Translations under genes and position numbers: made by a program | Assembly: GCA_905234305.1 (NCBI GenBank) | Contig: CAJOHT010000092.1 | Span: 1-5,058, forward strand | Source: an uncultured Ruminococcus sp. | GTDB taxonomy: Bacteria > Bacillota > Clostridia > Oscillospirales > Acutalibacteraceae | DNA length: 5,058 bases | Direction: 5' to 3' | In this document: one piece after another, positions 1 through 5,058 of the stretch | Layout: each line of letters starts with the position of its first letter | How positions within the stretch are numbered: the first letter of the stretch is position 1 | Notes under the pieces: model-generated | The model's input: the letters and a program-made list of their open reading frames with translations, nothing else | What the model was told of the DNA's origin: nothing | Databases searched by the model: none

Positions 1-35
1 CAGACCGGGGAATTTTTTGCACTTCTTTCGACGCG

Positions 36-52
36 CACCCGCATAGCGGGTG
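36..52. repeat. GC-rich hairpin, 7-bp stem
   Basis: CACCCGC (36-42) and GCGGGTG (46-52) are perfect reverse complements around a 3-nt ATA loop. Neither strand has a U-run right after the stem, so it is not a standard intrinsic terminator. It lies 7 nt from a second hairpin (60-81), beyond the prs terminator. Tandem GC-rich hairpins between genes are typical of REP-type repeats or of IS200/IS605 element ends, but no transposase is visible here. The hairpin is seen; its nature is unknown. Confidence 0.6.
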
Positions 53-59
53 GTTTATT

Positions 60-81
60 GTGCCGCTCTAGCGAGCGGCAC
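60..81. repeat. GC-rich hairpin, 9-bp stem
   Basis: GTGCCGCTC (60-68) and GAGCGGCAC (73-81) form a perfect 9-bp stem closing a 4-nt TAGC loop. No T-run follows on either strand. It sits between the hairpin at 36-52 and the prs terminator at 101-124, so the gene-free stretch 1-125 holds three stem-loops in a row. It could be part of a dispersed repeat, an mRNA 3'-end stabiliser or a structured RNA. I cannot tell which from one copy. Confidence 0.6.
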
Positions 82-100
82 CGTCTAAAGACATTAATTA

Positions 101-124
101 AAAAAGGGGCATAAGCCCCTTTTT
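101..124 (-). terminator. Rho-independent terminator of the prs operon
   Basis: AAAAAGGGGC (101-110) pairs with GCCCCTTTTT (115-124) around an ATAA loop. Read leftward, the prs stop codon (128-126) is followed at once by this 10-bp stem with a GC core and a six-U tail. The T-run on the other strand means it probably also stops rightward transcription. ATTAAT at 93-98 and again at 125-130 is self-complementary and could lengthen the stem past a 2-nt bulge. It marks the end of the three-gene leftward operon. Confidence 0.9.
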
Positions 125-125
125 A

Positions 126-1085
126 TTAATCAAACGCAGCTGTAAATGAGTTATCGTTATAAATTCTCGCGATAGCCTCAGCGAATACGGGCGCGGTATG
201 AAGCACCGTAAACTTGTCGATTTTCTTTTCCTCAGGGAGAGGAACTGTATCGAGAAGCACAACCTTGCTGAGTACCGAATTCTGAATACGCTCAACGGCA
301 GGTCCCGAAAGTACAGCGTGAGTAGCGCAGGCGTAAACCTCGGTAGCTCCGCCGATTTCGACAATCGCCTTAGCACCGTTGCAGAGCGTACCCGCCGTAT
401 CGATCATATCGTCAAGAATAATGACCTTCTTCCCCTTAACGTCGCCGATTATATTCATAACCTCGGAAACGTTAGCCTTTGGACGGCGTTTATCGATAAT
501 AGCGAGAGCGGTTCCTATACGGCTCGCGAAATTCCTCGCGCGCGTAACGGAGCCTAAGTCGGGCGATACAACTACATAGTCGTCTACGTTATCGCCTACG
601 ACCTGCTTCATATAGTCGGCTAAAATACCCGAACCCTTAAGATGGTCAACGGGGATATTGAAGAAGCCCTGAATCTGATTGGCGTGTAAATCCATCGTAA
701 GAAGTCTGTCGGCACCCGCTGCCGTAATAAGATCGGCGCAAAGTTTTGATGAAATCGGATCACGGGGCTTAGCTTTTCTATCCTGACGCGCGTAACCGAA
801 GTAAGGCATAACCGCGGTGATTCTCGCCGCGGACGCTCTTCTCATAGCGTCAATCATAATCAGCATTTCCATAAGGTTGTCATTAACGGGAGTGCAGGTC
901 GACTGAACGATAAAACACTCCGAGCCTCTTACGGATTCGTCGATAGAAACGGCGATTTCTCCGTCAGAGAACTTCTTGCATACCGATTTACCAAGCGGTA
1001 AACCGAGCTGGTTAGCGATTTCCTTAGCTACAGACAGATTAGAGTTGCCCGCAAAGATTTTGATGTCTTTTCCGTGAAAATTCAT
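126..1085 (-). CDS. prs: Ribose-phosphate pyrophosphokinase (PRPP synthase), class I
   Basis: Cytosolic enzyme that transfers pyrophosphate from ATP to ribose 5-phosphate, giving PRPP and AMP. PRPP feeds purine, pyrimidine, NAD, histidine and tryptophan synthesis. At 319 residues it has the usual full length. Visible landmarks are FSDGEI (39-44), the conserved PYFGYARQDRK segment (94-104), the metal-binding MDLHANQIQGFF with H134 (131-142), the KRRP catalytic loop (199-202), and the PRPP-binding VIILDDMIDTAGT (221-233). No key residue is missing. The start is supported by AGGGAG (1098-1093) 7 nt upstream of the ATG. It is the last gene of the leftward operon, 39 nt after the membrane-protein gene. 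No convincing promoter lies in that gap, and the terminator directly follows its stop. Class I enzymes of this family are normally activated by phosphate and inhibited by ADP; that is family knowledge, not read from this sequence. Confidence 0.97.
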   Translation of the reverse strand: MNFHGKDIKIFAGNSNLSVAKEIANQLGLPLGKSVCKKFSDGEIAVSIDESVRGSECFIVQSTCTPVNDNLMEMLIMIDAMRRASAARITAVMPYFGYARQDRKAKPRDPISSKLCADLITAAGADRLLTMDLHANQIQGFFNIPVDHLKGSGILADYMKQVVGDNVDDYVVVSPDLGSVTRARNFASRIGTALAIIDKRRPKANVSEVMNIIGDVKGKKVIILDDMIDTAGTLCNGAKAIVEIGGATEVYACATHAVLSGPAVERIQNSVLSKVVLLDTVPLPEEKKIDKFTVLHTAPVFAEAIARIYNDNSFTAAFD

Positions 1086-1124
1086 TTTATCTCTCCCTCT
1101 TTAAACTGAAAAAATTTCAATAGC

Positions 1125-1523
1125 TTACTGTTCGATTTTCTTATAGATGTTCTGGTATTTATGTAAAAATGTTCCCACACTTTTTGAAGAACTGTTTGCC
1201 CTGAGTTTAACGTCGTCAAAATACAAATAATAACTGAAGTTACCCGGCTTTACCGTAATATTCTCGGCTTTTACCGTATAGTCTTTTCCGTAAGTGAAAA
1301 TACTTATAGTACCCTTATTGGTTTCAATTCTCATTACCGTAGTTTTGTTAAACTTCAGAATAATGATCCATACCGCGAGTATAACCGCCTCAAGCGGAAT
1401 AAAAAACAGGTAAAGAACAAAATCCTGAAAATAAAAGATTACACAGTCGATAAGCAAGAACAACGCCGCGATAAATACAGTAGTAAAGATTTTTACAAAA
1501 TTATAAATCTTTTTAAAATTCAT
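1125..1523 (-). CDS. Small membrane protein of unknown function (two TM helices plus a soluble C-terminal domain)
   Basis: I do not recognise this 132-residue protein. Residues about 10-32 and 35-57 are two strongly hydrophobic stretches, joined by a very short turn (FQD), so they look like a transmembrane hairpin. The first is preceded by lysines (K4, K5, K11) and the second is followed by K57 and K60, which places both termini in the cytoplasm by the positive-inside rule. Residues about 62-117 alternate polar and hydrophobic residues in short beta-strand-like runs (GTISIFTYGKDYTVKAENIT, then YYLYFDDVKL), and a helix-like end follows (119-131). The overall plan recalls small PH-like or YcxB-like membrane proteins, but no signature proves it. 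The ATG lies 1 nt after the TGA of the uridylyltransferase gene. Its AGGTG ribosome site (1533-1529, 5-nt spacer) is embedded in that gene's last codons, so translation is probably coupled. Co-expression with glmU-like and prs genes is clear; a functional link is not. Confidence 0.8.
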   Translation of the reverse strand: MNFKKIYNFVKIFTTVFIAALFLLIDCVIFYFQDFVLYLFFIPLEAVILAVWIIILKFNKTTVMRIETNKGTISIFTYGKDYTVKAENITVKPGNFSYYLYFDDVKLRANSSSKSVGTFLHKYQNIYKKIEQ

Positions 1524-1524
1524 C

Positions 1525-2280
1525 TCAGCACCTGTAGCCCTTATTAAGAGCTATTTCCTCAAGCTCCTTAAGCTGAGCGGGGTCGTTGGCGCCGAGAACG
1601 GTATCGGAACTTTCGGCTGTATAGGCTTCAATCTTCTCATTTTTCTTTAAAAGAAGTTTAAGCGCGTCGGGTAAATAATACTCTCCCGCTTTATTATCGG
1701 ATTTAATCTCGTCGAGAACCGAAAGCAACTTTTCTGTATCAAACCAGAAGCCTCCCGAGTTAACCTCGTTTATAGCCGCGGTTTCTTCATCCGCGTCCTT
1801 CTGCTCAACAATAGCGGAAAGATTTCCGTTTTCGTCCCTGACGATTCTGCCGTAGCCAGTCGGGTCGTCAACCTTCGCCGAAATTACCGTAGCCGCGTTA
1901 TTATCCGCTATATGAAGCTCAAACGAGTTCTTTATCGTATCGCTGTCCATAAACGGAGCGTCGCCGTTTAAAATGACAACGCTGCCGCTGTTTTCGTTAA
2001 GGAAAGCCTTAGCCTGCATAACAGCGTGGCCTGTACCGAGCCTCTCAGCCTGATAAACGGTTTCTACAGGGAAATCAAGCGTCTTAACAAATTCTTCGAT
2101 ATATTCCTTACCGAAGCCCTTTACAATACATATTTTTTCAATACCCGCTTTTTTTACCGAGTTAATGACCCACTTAAGCATAGGCTCATCTAAAACCTCG
2201 GCTAAAGGCTTAGGCTTATTCATCTTCATTCTCTTGCCCTCGCCGCCCGCGAGGATCACAGCGCATTTATTCATAAGCAT
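1525..2280 (-). CDS. GlmU-type UDP-N-acetylglucosamine pyrophosphorylase, uridylyltransferase domain only
   Basis: A 251-residue nucleotidyltransferase of the GT-A/Rossmann fold. By homology it makes UDP-GlcNAc and PPi from UTP and GlcNAc-1-phosphate, the precursor of peptidoglycan. Motifs match the N-terminal half of E. coli GlmU: LAGGEGKRM (10-18), KPKPL with K24 (22-26), QAERLGTGHAV (77-87), LNGDAPF with metal-binding D107 (104-110), GYGRIVRD (142-149), IVEQKDA (157-163), VNSGGF (173-178), GEYYLPD (199-205), and GAND with N232, equivalent to the second metal ligand. Canonical GlmU is about 450 residues with a left-handed beta-helix acetyltransferase. Here the protein stops at the end of the first domain, so acetylation of GlcN-1-P must occur elsewhere or the substrate differs. 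The first ATG (2280) has GGAG only 4 nt away, while codon 3 (ATG, 2274) has a 10-nt spacer and gives the family-typical MNKCAVILAGG start, so either may be used. It is the first gene of the operon, and glmU next to prs is a known Firmicute arrangement. Another NDP-sugar pyrophosphorylase is possible but less likely. Confidence 0.88.
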   Translation of the reverse strand: MLMNKCAVILAGGEGKRMKMNKPKPLAEVLDEPMLKWVINSVKKAGIEKICIVKGFGKEYIEEFVKTLDFPVETVYQAERLGTGHAVMQAKAFLNENSGSVVILNGDAPFMDSDTIKNSFELHIADNNAATVISAKVDDPTGYGRIVRDENGNLSAIVEQKDADEETAAINEVNSGGFWFDTEKLLSVLDEIKSDNKAGEYYLPDALKLLLKKNEKIEAYTAESSDTVLGANDPAQLKELEEIALNKGYRC

Positions 2281-2315
2281 AATACTCCATATAAAATTTA
2301 AGAATATACACCTTA

Positions 2316-2343
2316 ATTATCTCACAGATTGTCAATTTTTCAA
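2316..2343 (-). promoter_or_regulatory. Promoter of the glmU-like/prs operon
   Basis: Read leftward, TTGAAA (2343-2338) and GATAAT (2321-2316) are separated by 16 nt, and TG one base before the -10 makes it an extended -10. Each hexamer matches the vegetative consensus at 5 of 6 positions. Transcription would start near 2309, leaving about 30 nt of leader before the ATG at 2280. A perfect TTGACA (2335-2330) overlaps the region, but its best -10 partner, TATATT (2308-2303), is 21 nt away. I therefore prefer the first pair. Confidence 0.6.
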
Positions 2344-2347
2344 CCCT

Positions 2348-2422
2348 AAAATGTAAAAAAATTATATTTTATTTGTTTTATACATAATAATTTAAAAATT
2401 CAATAAACATTTTTTACATTTT
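2348..2422. repeat. 13-bp perfect inverted repeat in the divergent promoter region
   Basis: AAAATGTAAAAAA (2348-2360) is the exact reverse complement of TTTTTTACATTTT (2410-2422), with 49 nt between the arms. A third partial copy, ACATTTTTT, lies at 2407-2415. The arms fall just upstream of both promoters. They could be paired regulator sites, AT-rich UP elements, or chance in a stretch dominated by A and T runs. Low complexity keeps the confidence modest. Confidence 0.35.
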
Positions 2423-2446
2423 TTTCTTTTTTTTTCTTAAATAATA

Positions 2447-2475
2447 TTCCAATTTTCAAAGAGTTTTGTTATAAT
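2447..2475 (+). promoter_or_regulatory. ppdK promoter with extended -10
   Basis: A perfect TATAAT at 2470-2475 is preceded by TG at 2467-2468, giving the extended TGnTATAAT form. At a 17-nt spacing the -35 position is only TTCCAA (2447-2452), a weak match. The extended -10 and the long upstream T-rich tract (about 2410-2438) may compensate. Transcription would begin near 2482, leaving a leader of about 80 nt. Confidence 0.7.
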
Positions 2476-2481
2476 ATGTAT

Positions 2482-2562
2482 TAAGACTGTAAGAGTCGGT
2501 ACGGCTTTGGCTTTTTGCCGTGGCTGTATCAAAATAATTACTTATTTTTAGGAGGTAATTCT
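2482..2562 (+). promoter_or_regulatory. ppdK 5' leader with hairpin and strong ribosome site
   Basis: The leader carries GACT/AGTC (2485-2488 with 2494-2497, a 4-bp stem) and a better stem, ACGGC (2501-2505) with GCCGT (2517-2521), around an 11-nt T-rich loop. It ends in a consensus GGAGG (2551-2555), 7 nt before the ATG, which fixes the start of ppdK. The region between the hairpin and the ribosome site is A/T-rich and looks unstructured. No riboswitch class is recognisable and no terminator is formed, so the structure may only protect the mRNA end. Confidence 0.55.
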
Positions 2563-5058
2563 ATGGCAAACAAATGGGTTTATTTGTTTACAGAAGGCGA
2601 CGCTTCAATGCGTGAACTTCTCGGCGGTAAGGGCGCGAACCTCGCTGAGATGACAAAATTAGGTCTCCCTGTTCCCCAGGGCTTCACTGTTTCGACAGAG
2701 GCTTGTACTCAGTATTATGAGGACGGCAGACAGATTAACGACGAGATTATGGGCCAGATTATGGAACATATCGAGAAAATGGAAGAGATCACAGGTAAGA
2801 AATTCGGTGATAAGACTAATCCGCTTCTCGTATCGGTTCGTTCAGGCGCGCGCGCTTCTATGCCCGGTATGATGGACACAATCCTCAACCTCGGTCTTAA
2901 CGAGGACGTTGTTGAGTATATGGCTGAGGCTTCCGGCAACGCACGCTGGGCTTATGACTGCTACAGAAGATTTATTCAGATGTTCTCCGACGTTGTTATG
3001 GAAGTTGGTAAAAAATACTTTGAAGAACTCATCGATAAGATGAAGGCTGAAAAAGGCGTTACTCAGGACGTAGACCTTACAGCTGAGGATCTTAAGACTC
3101 TCGCTGAGCAGTTCAAGGCTGAGTATAAGGCTAAAATCGGCGAGGACTTCCCCTCTGATCCTAAGGTTCAGCTTATCGAGGCTGTTAAGGCTGTATTCCG
3201 TTCATGGGACAACCCCCGTGCTAACGTTTACCGCCGTGATAACGATATCCCCTATTCTTGGGGTACTGCCGTTAACGTACAGATGATGGCGTTTGGTAAT
3301 ATGGGCGACGACTGCGGTACTGGCGTTGCGTTCACACGTGACCCCGCTACAGGCGCTAAGGGTCTCTTCGGCGAGTTCCTTACAAACGCTCAGGGTGAGG
3401 ACGTTGTTGCAGGCGTTCGTACACCTATGCATATCAGCGAGATGGAAGAAAAGTTCCCCGAGGCTTTTGCTCAGTTTACTGACGTATGCAAGACTCTTGA
3501 GAACCATTACAGAGATATGCAGGATATGGAGTTCACTGTTGAACACGGTAAGCTCTTTATGCTCCAGACACGTAACGGTAAGAGAACCGCTCAGGCTGCT
3601 CTTAAGATTGCGTGTGATTTAGTTGACGAGGGTATGAGAACCGAAAAAGAAGCTGTAGCTATGATTGATCCCCGTAACCTCGATACACTTCTCCATCCCC
3701 AGTTTGACGCTGAGGCTGTTAAGAAGGCTGAGCCTATCGGTAAGGCTTTAGGCGCTGCTCCCGGTGCTGCCTGCGGTAAAATCGTATTTACTGCCGACGA
3801 CGCTAAAGAGTGGGCTGACAGAGGCGAGAAAGTTGTTTTAGTACGTCTTGAGACTTCTCCCGAGGATATCGAGGGTATGAAGGCTGCTCAGGGTATCCTT
3901 ACAGTTCGCGGCGGTATGACATCTCACGCTGCTGTTGTAGCACGTGGTATGGGTTCATGCTGTGTATCAGGATGCTCCGCTATCGTTATGGACGAAGAAA
4001 AGAAAGTATTCACACTCGGCGGTAAAGAGTATCACGAGGGCGACGTAATCTCTTTCGACGGTACTACAGGTAACATCTACGACGGCGCTATCCCGACTGT
4101 TGACGCTAAGATCGCGGGCGAGTTCGGACGTATTATGGATTGGGCTGACAAGTACAGAGTTCTTAAGGTAAGAACTAACGCTGATACACCTGCCGACGCT
4201 AAGAAGGCAAGAGAACTCGGTGCCGAGGGTATCGGCCTTTGCCGTACAGAGCATATGTTCTTCGAGGAAGACAGGATTGCTGCTTTCCGTGAGATGATCT
4301 GTGCAGATACGGTAGAGGAGAGGGAAGCAGCTCTTGAGAAGATTCTTCCATACCAGCAGGGAGACTTCAAGGCTCTTTATGAGGCACTGGAAGGAAATCC
4401 GGTTACGATCCGTTTCTTAGATCCGCCTCTTCATGAGTTCGTTCCGACTGAGGAAGATGATATCAAGAAGCTGGCAGATGCACAGGGCAAGAGTGTGGAT
4501 GATATCAAAGCGATCATCTCTTCTCTCCATGAGTTCAACCCGATGATGGGTCATCGTGGATGCCGTCTTGCAGTTACCTATCCCGAAATCGCAAAGATGC
4601 AGACAAAGGCTGTTATCCGTGCGGCAATCAAGGTTTCCAAGGCTCATCCCGATTGGAAGATGGTTCCCGAAATCATGATTCCCTTGATCTGTGATGTGAA
4701 GGAATTAAAGGTTGTTAAGAAGATCGTAGTTGAGACTGCAGATGCTGAAATCGCAGCAGCAGGCGTTGACATGAAATACGAAGTAGGTACCATGATCGAA
4801 ATTCCTCGTGCAGCTCTTACTGCCGATGAGATTGCCAAAGAAGCTGATTTCTTCTGCTTCGGTACCAACGATTTAACCCAGATGACCTTCGGTTTCTCCC
4901 GTGATGATTCCGGTAAGTTCTTAACCGCTTACTATGATTCCAAGATCTTTGAAAGCGATCCTTTCGCAAAACTCGATCAGAACGGCGTTGGAAAGCTTAT
5001 GAAGATGGCAATCGACTTAGGAAAGCCGGTTAATCCGAATCTTCACATCGGTATCTGC
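2563..5058 (+). CDS. ppdK: Pyruvate, phosphate dikinase (3'-truncated by the window)
   Basis: Cytosolic enzyme interconverting ATP + Pi + pyruvate and AMP + PPi + PEP, used in glycolysis or gluconeogenesis by many anaerobes. The 832 visible codons are open; relatives have about 874. Domains are an N-terminal ATP-grasp (about 1-340), the swivelling phosphohistidine domain (about 380-510), and the C-terminal PEP/pyruvate barrel (from about 530). Active-site residues agree with Clostridium symbiosum numbering as I remember it: VRSGARASMPG around R93, E323 and Q335, the phosphorylated H455 in GGMTSHAAVVAR (450-461), R561 in GLCRTEHMFF, and R617 and D620 in IRFLDPP. E746, N769 and D770 follow, one residue later than in that enzyme. 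The last codon (5056-5058) is the catalytic Cys of the GIC motif, so about 42 residues lie outside. The start is the ATG 7 nt after GGAGG. Codon use changes abruptly near codons 561-571 and probably again near 660-672, without any frame break. No neighbouring regulator (PPDK regulatory kinase) is seen. Confidence 0.97.
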   Translation, partial: MANKWVYLFTEGDASMRELLGGKGANLAEMTKLGLPVPQGFTVSTEACTQYYEDGRQINDEIMGQIMEHIEKMEEITGKKFGDKTNPLLVSVRSGARASMPGMMDTILNLGLNEDVVEYMAEASGNARWAYDCYRRFIQMFSDVVMEVGKKYFEELIDKMKAEKGVTQDVDLTAEDLKTLAEQFKAEYKAKIGEDFPSDPKVQLIEAVKAVFRSWDNPRANVYRRDNDIPYSWGTAVNVQMMAFGNMGDDCGTGVAFTRDPATGAKGLFGEFLTNAQGEDVVAGVRTPMHISEMEEKFPEAFAQFTDVCKTLENHYRDMQDMEFTVEHGKLFMLQTRNGKRTAQAALKIACDLVDEGMRTEKEAVAMIDPRNLDTLLHPQFDAEAVKKAEPIGKALGAAPGAACGKIVFTADDAKEWADRGEKVVLVRLETSPEDIEGMKAAQGILTVRGGMTSHAAVVARGMGSCCVSGCSAIVMDEEKKVFTLGGKEYHEGDVISFDGTTGNIYDGAIPTVDAKIAGEFGRIMDWADKYRVLKVRTNADTPADAKKARELGAEGIGLCRTEHMFFEEDRIAAFREMICADTVEEREAALEKILPYQQGDFKALYEALEGNPVTIRFLDPPLHEFVPTEEDDIKKLADAQGKSVDDIKAIISSLHEFNPMMGHRGCRLAVTYPEIAKMQTKAVIRAAIKVSKAHPDWKMVPEIMIPLICDVKELKVVKKIVVETADAEIAAAGVDMKYEVGTMIEIPRAALTADEIAKEADFFCFGTNDLTQMTFGFSRDDSGKFLTAYYDSKIFESDPFAKLDQNGVGKLMKMAIDLGKPVNPNLHIGIC
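4243..4580 (+). other. Putative mosaic segment inside ppdK
   Basis: Between the RTEHMFF motif (codons 561-567) and the MMGHRGCRLAVTYPE motif, the coding style differs from the rest of ppdK. CCG replaces CCC for proline, and AGG, CTG, ACG, AGT and GTG appear although I see none of them in the first 560 codons. GCA and GGA also rise. Past about 4576 the style shifts again, to ACC and CCC, but GAT remains dominant. The protein stays canonical throughout. This reads as a segment from another lineage, joined at conserved stretches either by recombination or by assembly error. Confidence 0.55.

Noticed and set aside
98..376. Leftward 92-codon frame overlapping the 3' end of prs and the terminator
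   Set aside because: It is out of frame with prs, would translate through the terminator stem, and its Arg/Leu/Ser-rich product looks like a frame-shadow.
198..579. Rightward open frames of 119 and 66 codons opposite prs
   Set aside because: They lie wholly inside the certain prs gene on the other strand, have no ribosome site or family motif, and are shadows of its codon pattern.
1086..1124. Separate promoter for prs in the gap after the membrane-protein gene
   Set aside because: A TTGAAA is present on the leftward strand, but no -10-like hexamer lies at a workable distance before the prs ribosome site.
2330..2335. Perfect TTGACA as the -35 of the leftward operon
   Set aside because: Its only good -10 partner is 21 nt away. 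The TTGAAA/GATAAT pair with 16-nt spacing and an extended -10 fits better.
2165..2356. Rightward 63-codon frame across the start of the uridylyltransferase gene
   Set aside because: It overlaps a motif-verified gene and runs into the AT-rich promoter region, with no ribosome site or recognisable product.
2404..2440. The T-rich tract as a terminator
   Set aside because: No GC-rich stem precedes the T-runs on either strand. It is more likely AT-rich promoter-upstream DNA.
2715..4868. Several leftward frames of 74-114 codons and a rightward 109-codon frame inside ppdK
   Set aside because: All are antisense or out of frame to a gene with every PPDK active-site motif. Their Ser/Cys/Ala-rich compositions are typical of shadow frames.
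5056..5058. ppdK as a naturally truncated gene
   Set aside because: The frame is open at the window edge and stops in the middle of the conserved GIC motif, so the truncation comes from the window boundary.

Overview
The window looks like a chromosomal stretch from an anaerobic, low-to-moderate GC gut Clostridium-class Firmicute. A Ruminococcus-like Oscillospiraceae member is my best guess. This rests on the close match of the pyruvate phosphate dikinase to the Clostridium symbiosum enzyme, on GGAGG-type ribosome sites, and on codon habits (CCC, GAC, ACA/ACT, GCT) shared by most of the genes. No database search was possible, so the taxonomy is inference.

Layout. Positions 1-97 hold no gene but carry two tight GC-rich hairpins. 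Next is a strong factor-independent terminator (101-124). To its right lies a leftward operon of three genes, read from right to left: a stand-alone GlmU-type uridylyltransferase (1525-2280), a small two-helix membrane protein of unknown function (1125-1523) that starts 1 nt after the preceding stop, and prs, PRPP synthase (126-1085). A 282-bp, very AT-rich divergent intergenic region (2281-2562) holds a promoter for each direction, a 13-bp inverted repeat, and a leader of about 80 nt with a hairpin. The rightward gene is ppdK, pyruvate phosphate dikinase (2563-5058). It is cut by the window end exactly at its catalytic cysteine codon.

How the genes work together. The leftward operon combines UDP-sugar supply for the cell envelope with PRPP supply for nucleotides, histidine and tryptophan. 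It resembles the glmU-prs pairing known from Bacillus, but the acetyltransferase half of GlmU is missing and a membrane protein sits where that half might be expected. PPDK interconverts pyruvate and PEP with ATP/Pi and AMP/PPi, and serves glycolysis or gluconeogenesis in PPi-using anaerobes. No functional link between the divergent units is evident beyond the shared intergenic region.

The most unusual feature is inside ppdK. Its reading frame and active site are intact, but codon usage changes sharply at about 4243-4300 and perhaps again at about 4540-4580. Both changes fall at the most conserved motifs of the protein. This suggests either homologous recombination with a distant relative or a chimeric assembly near a contig end. 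I found no evidence of a new defence system, CRISPR array, tRNA or rRNA.
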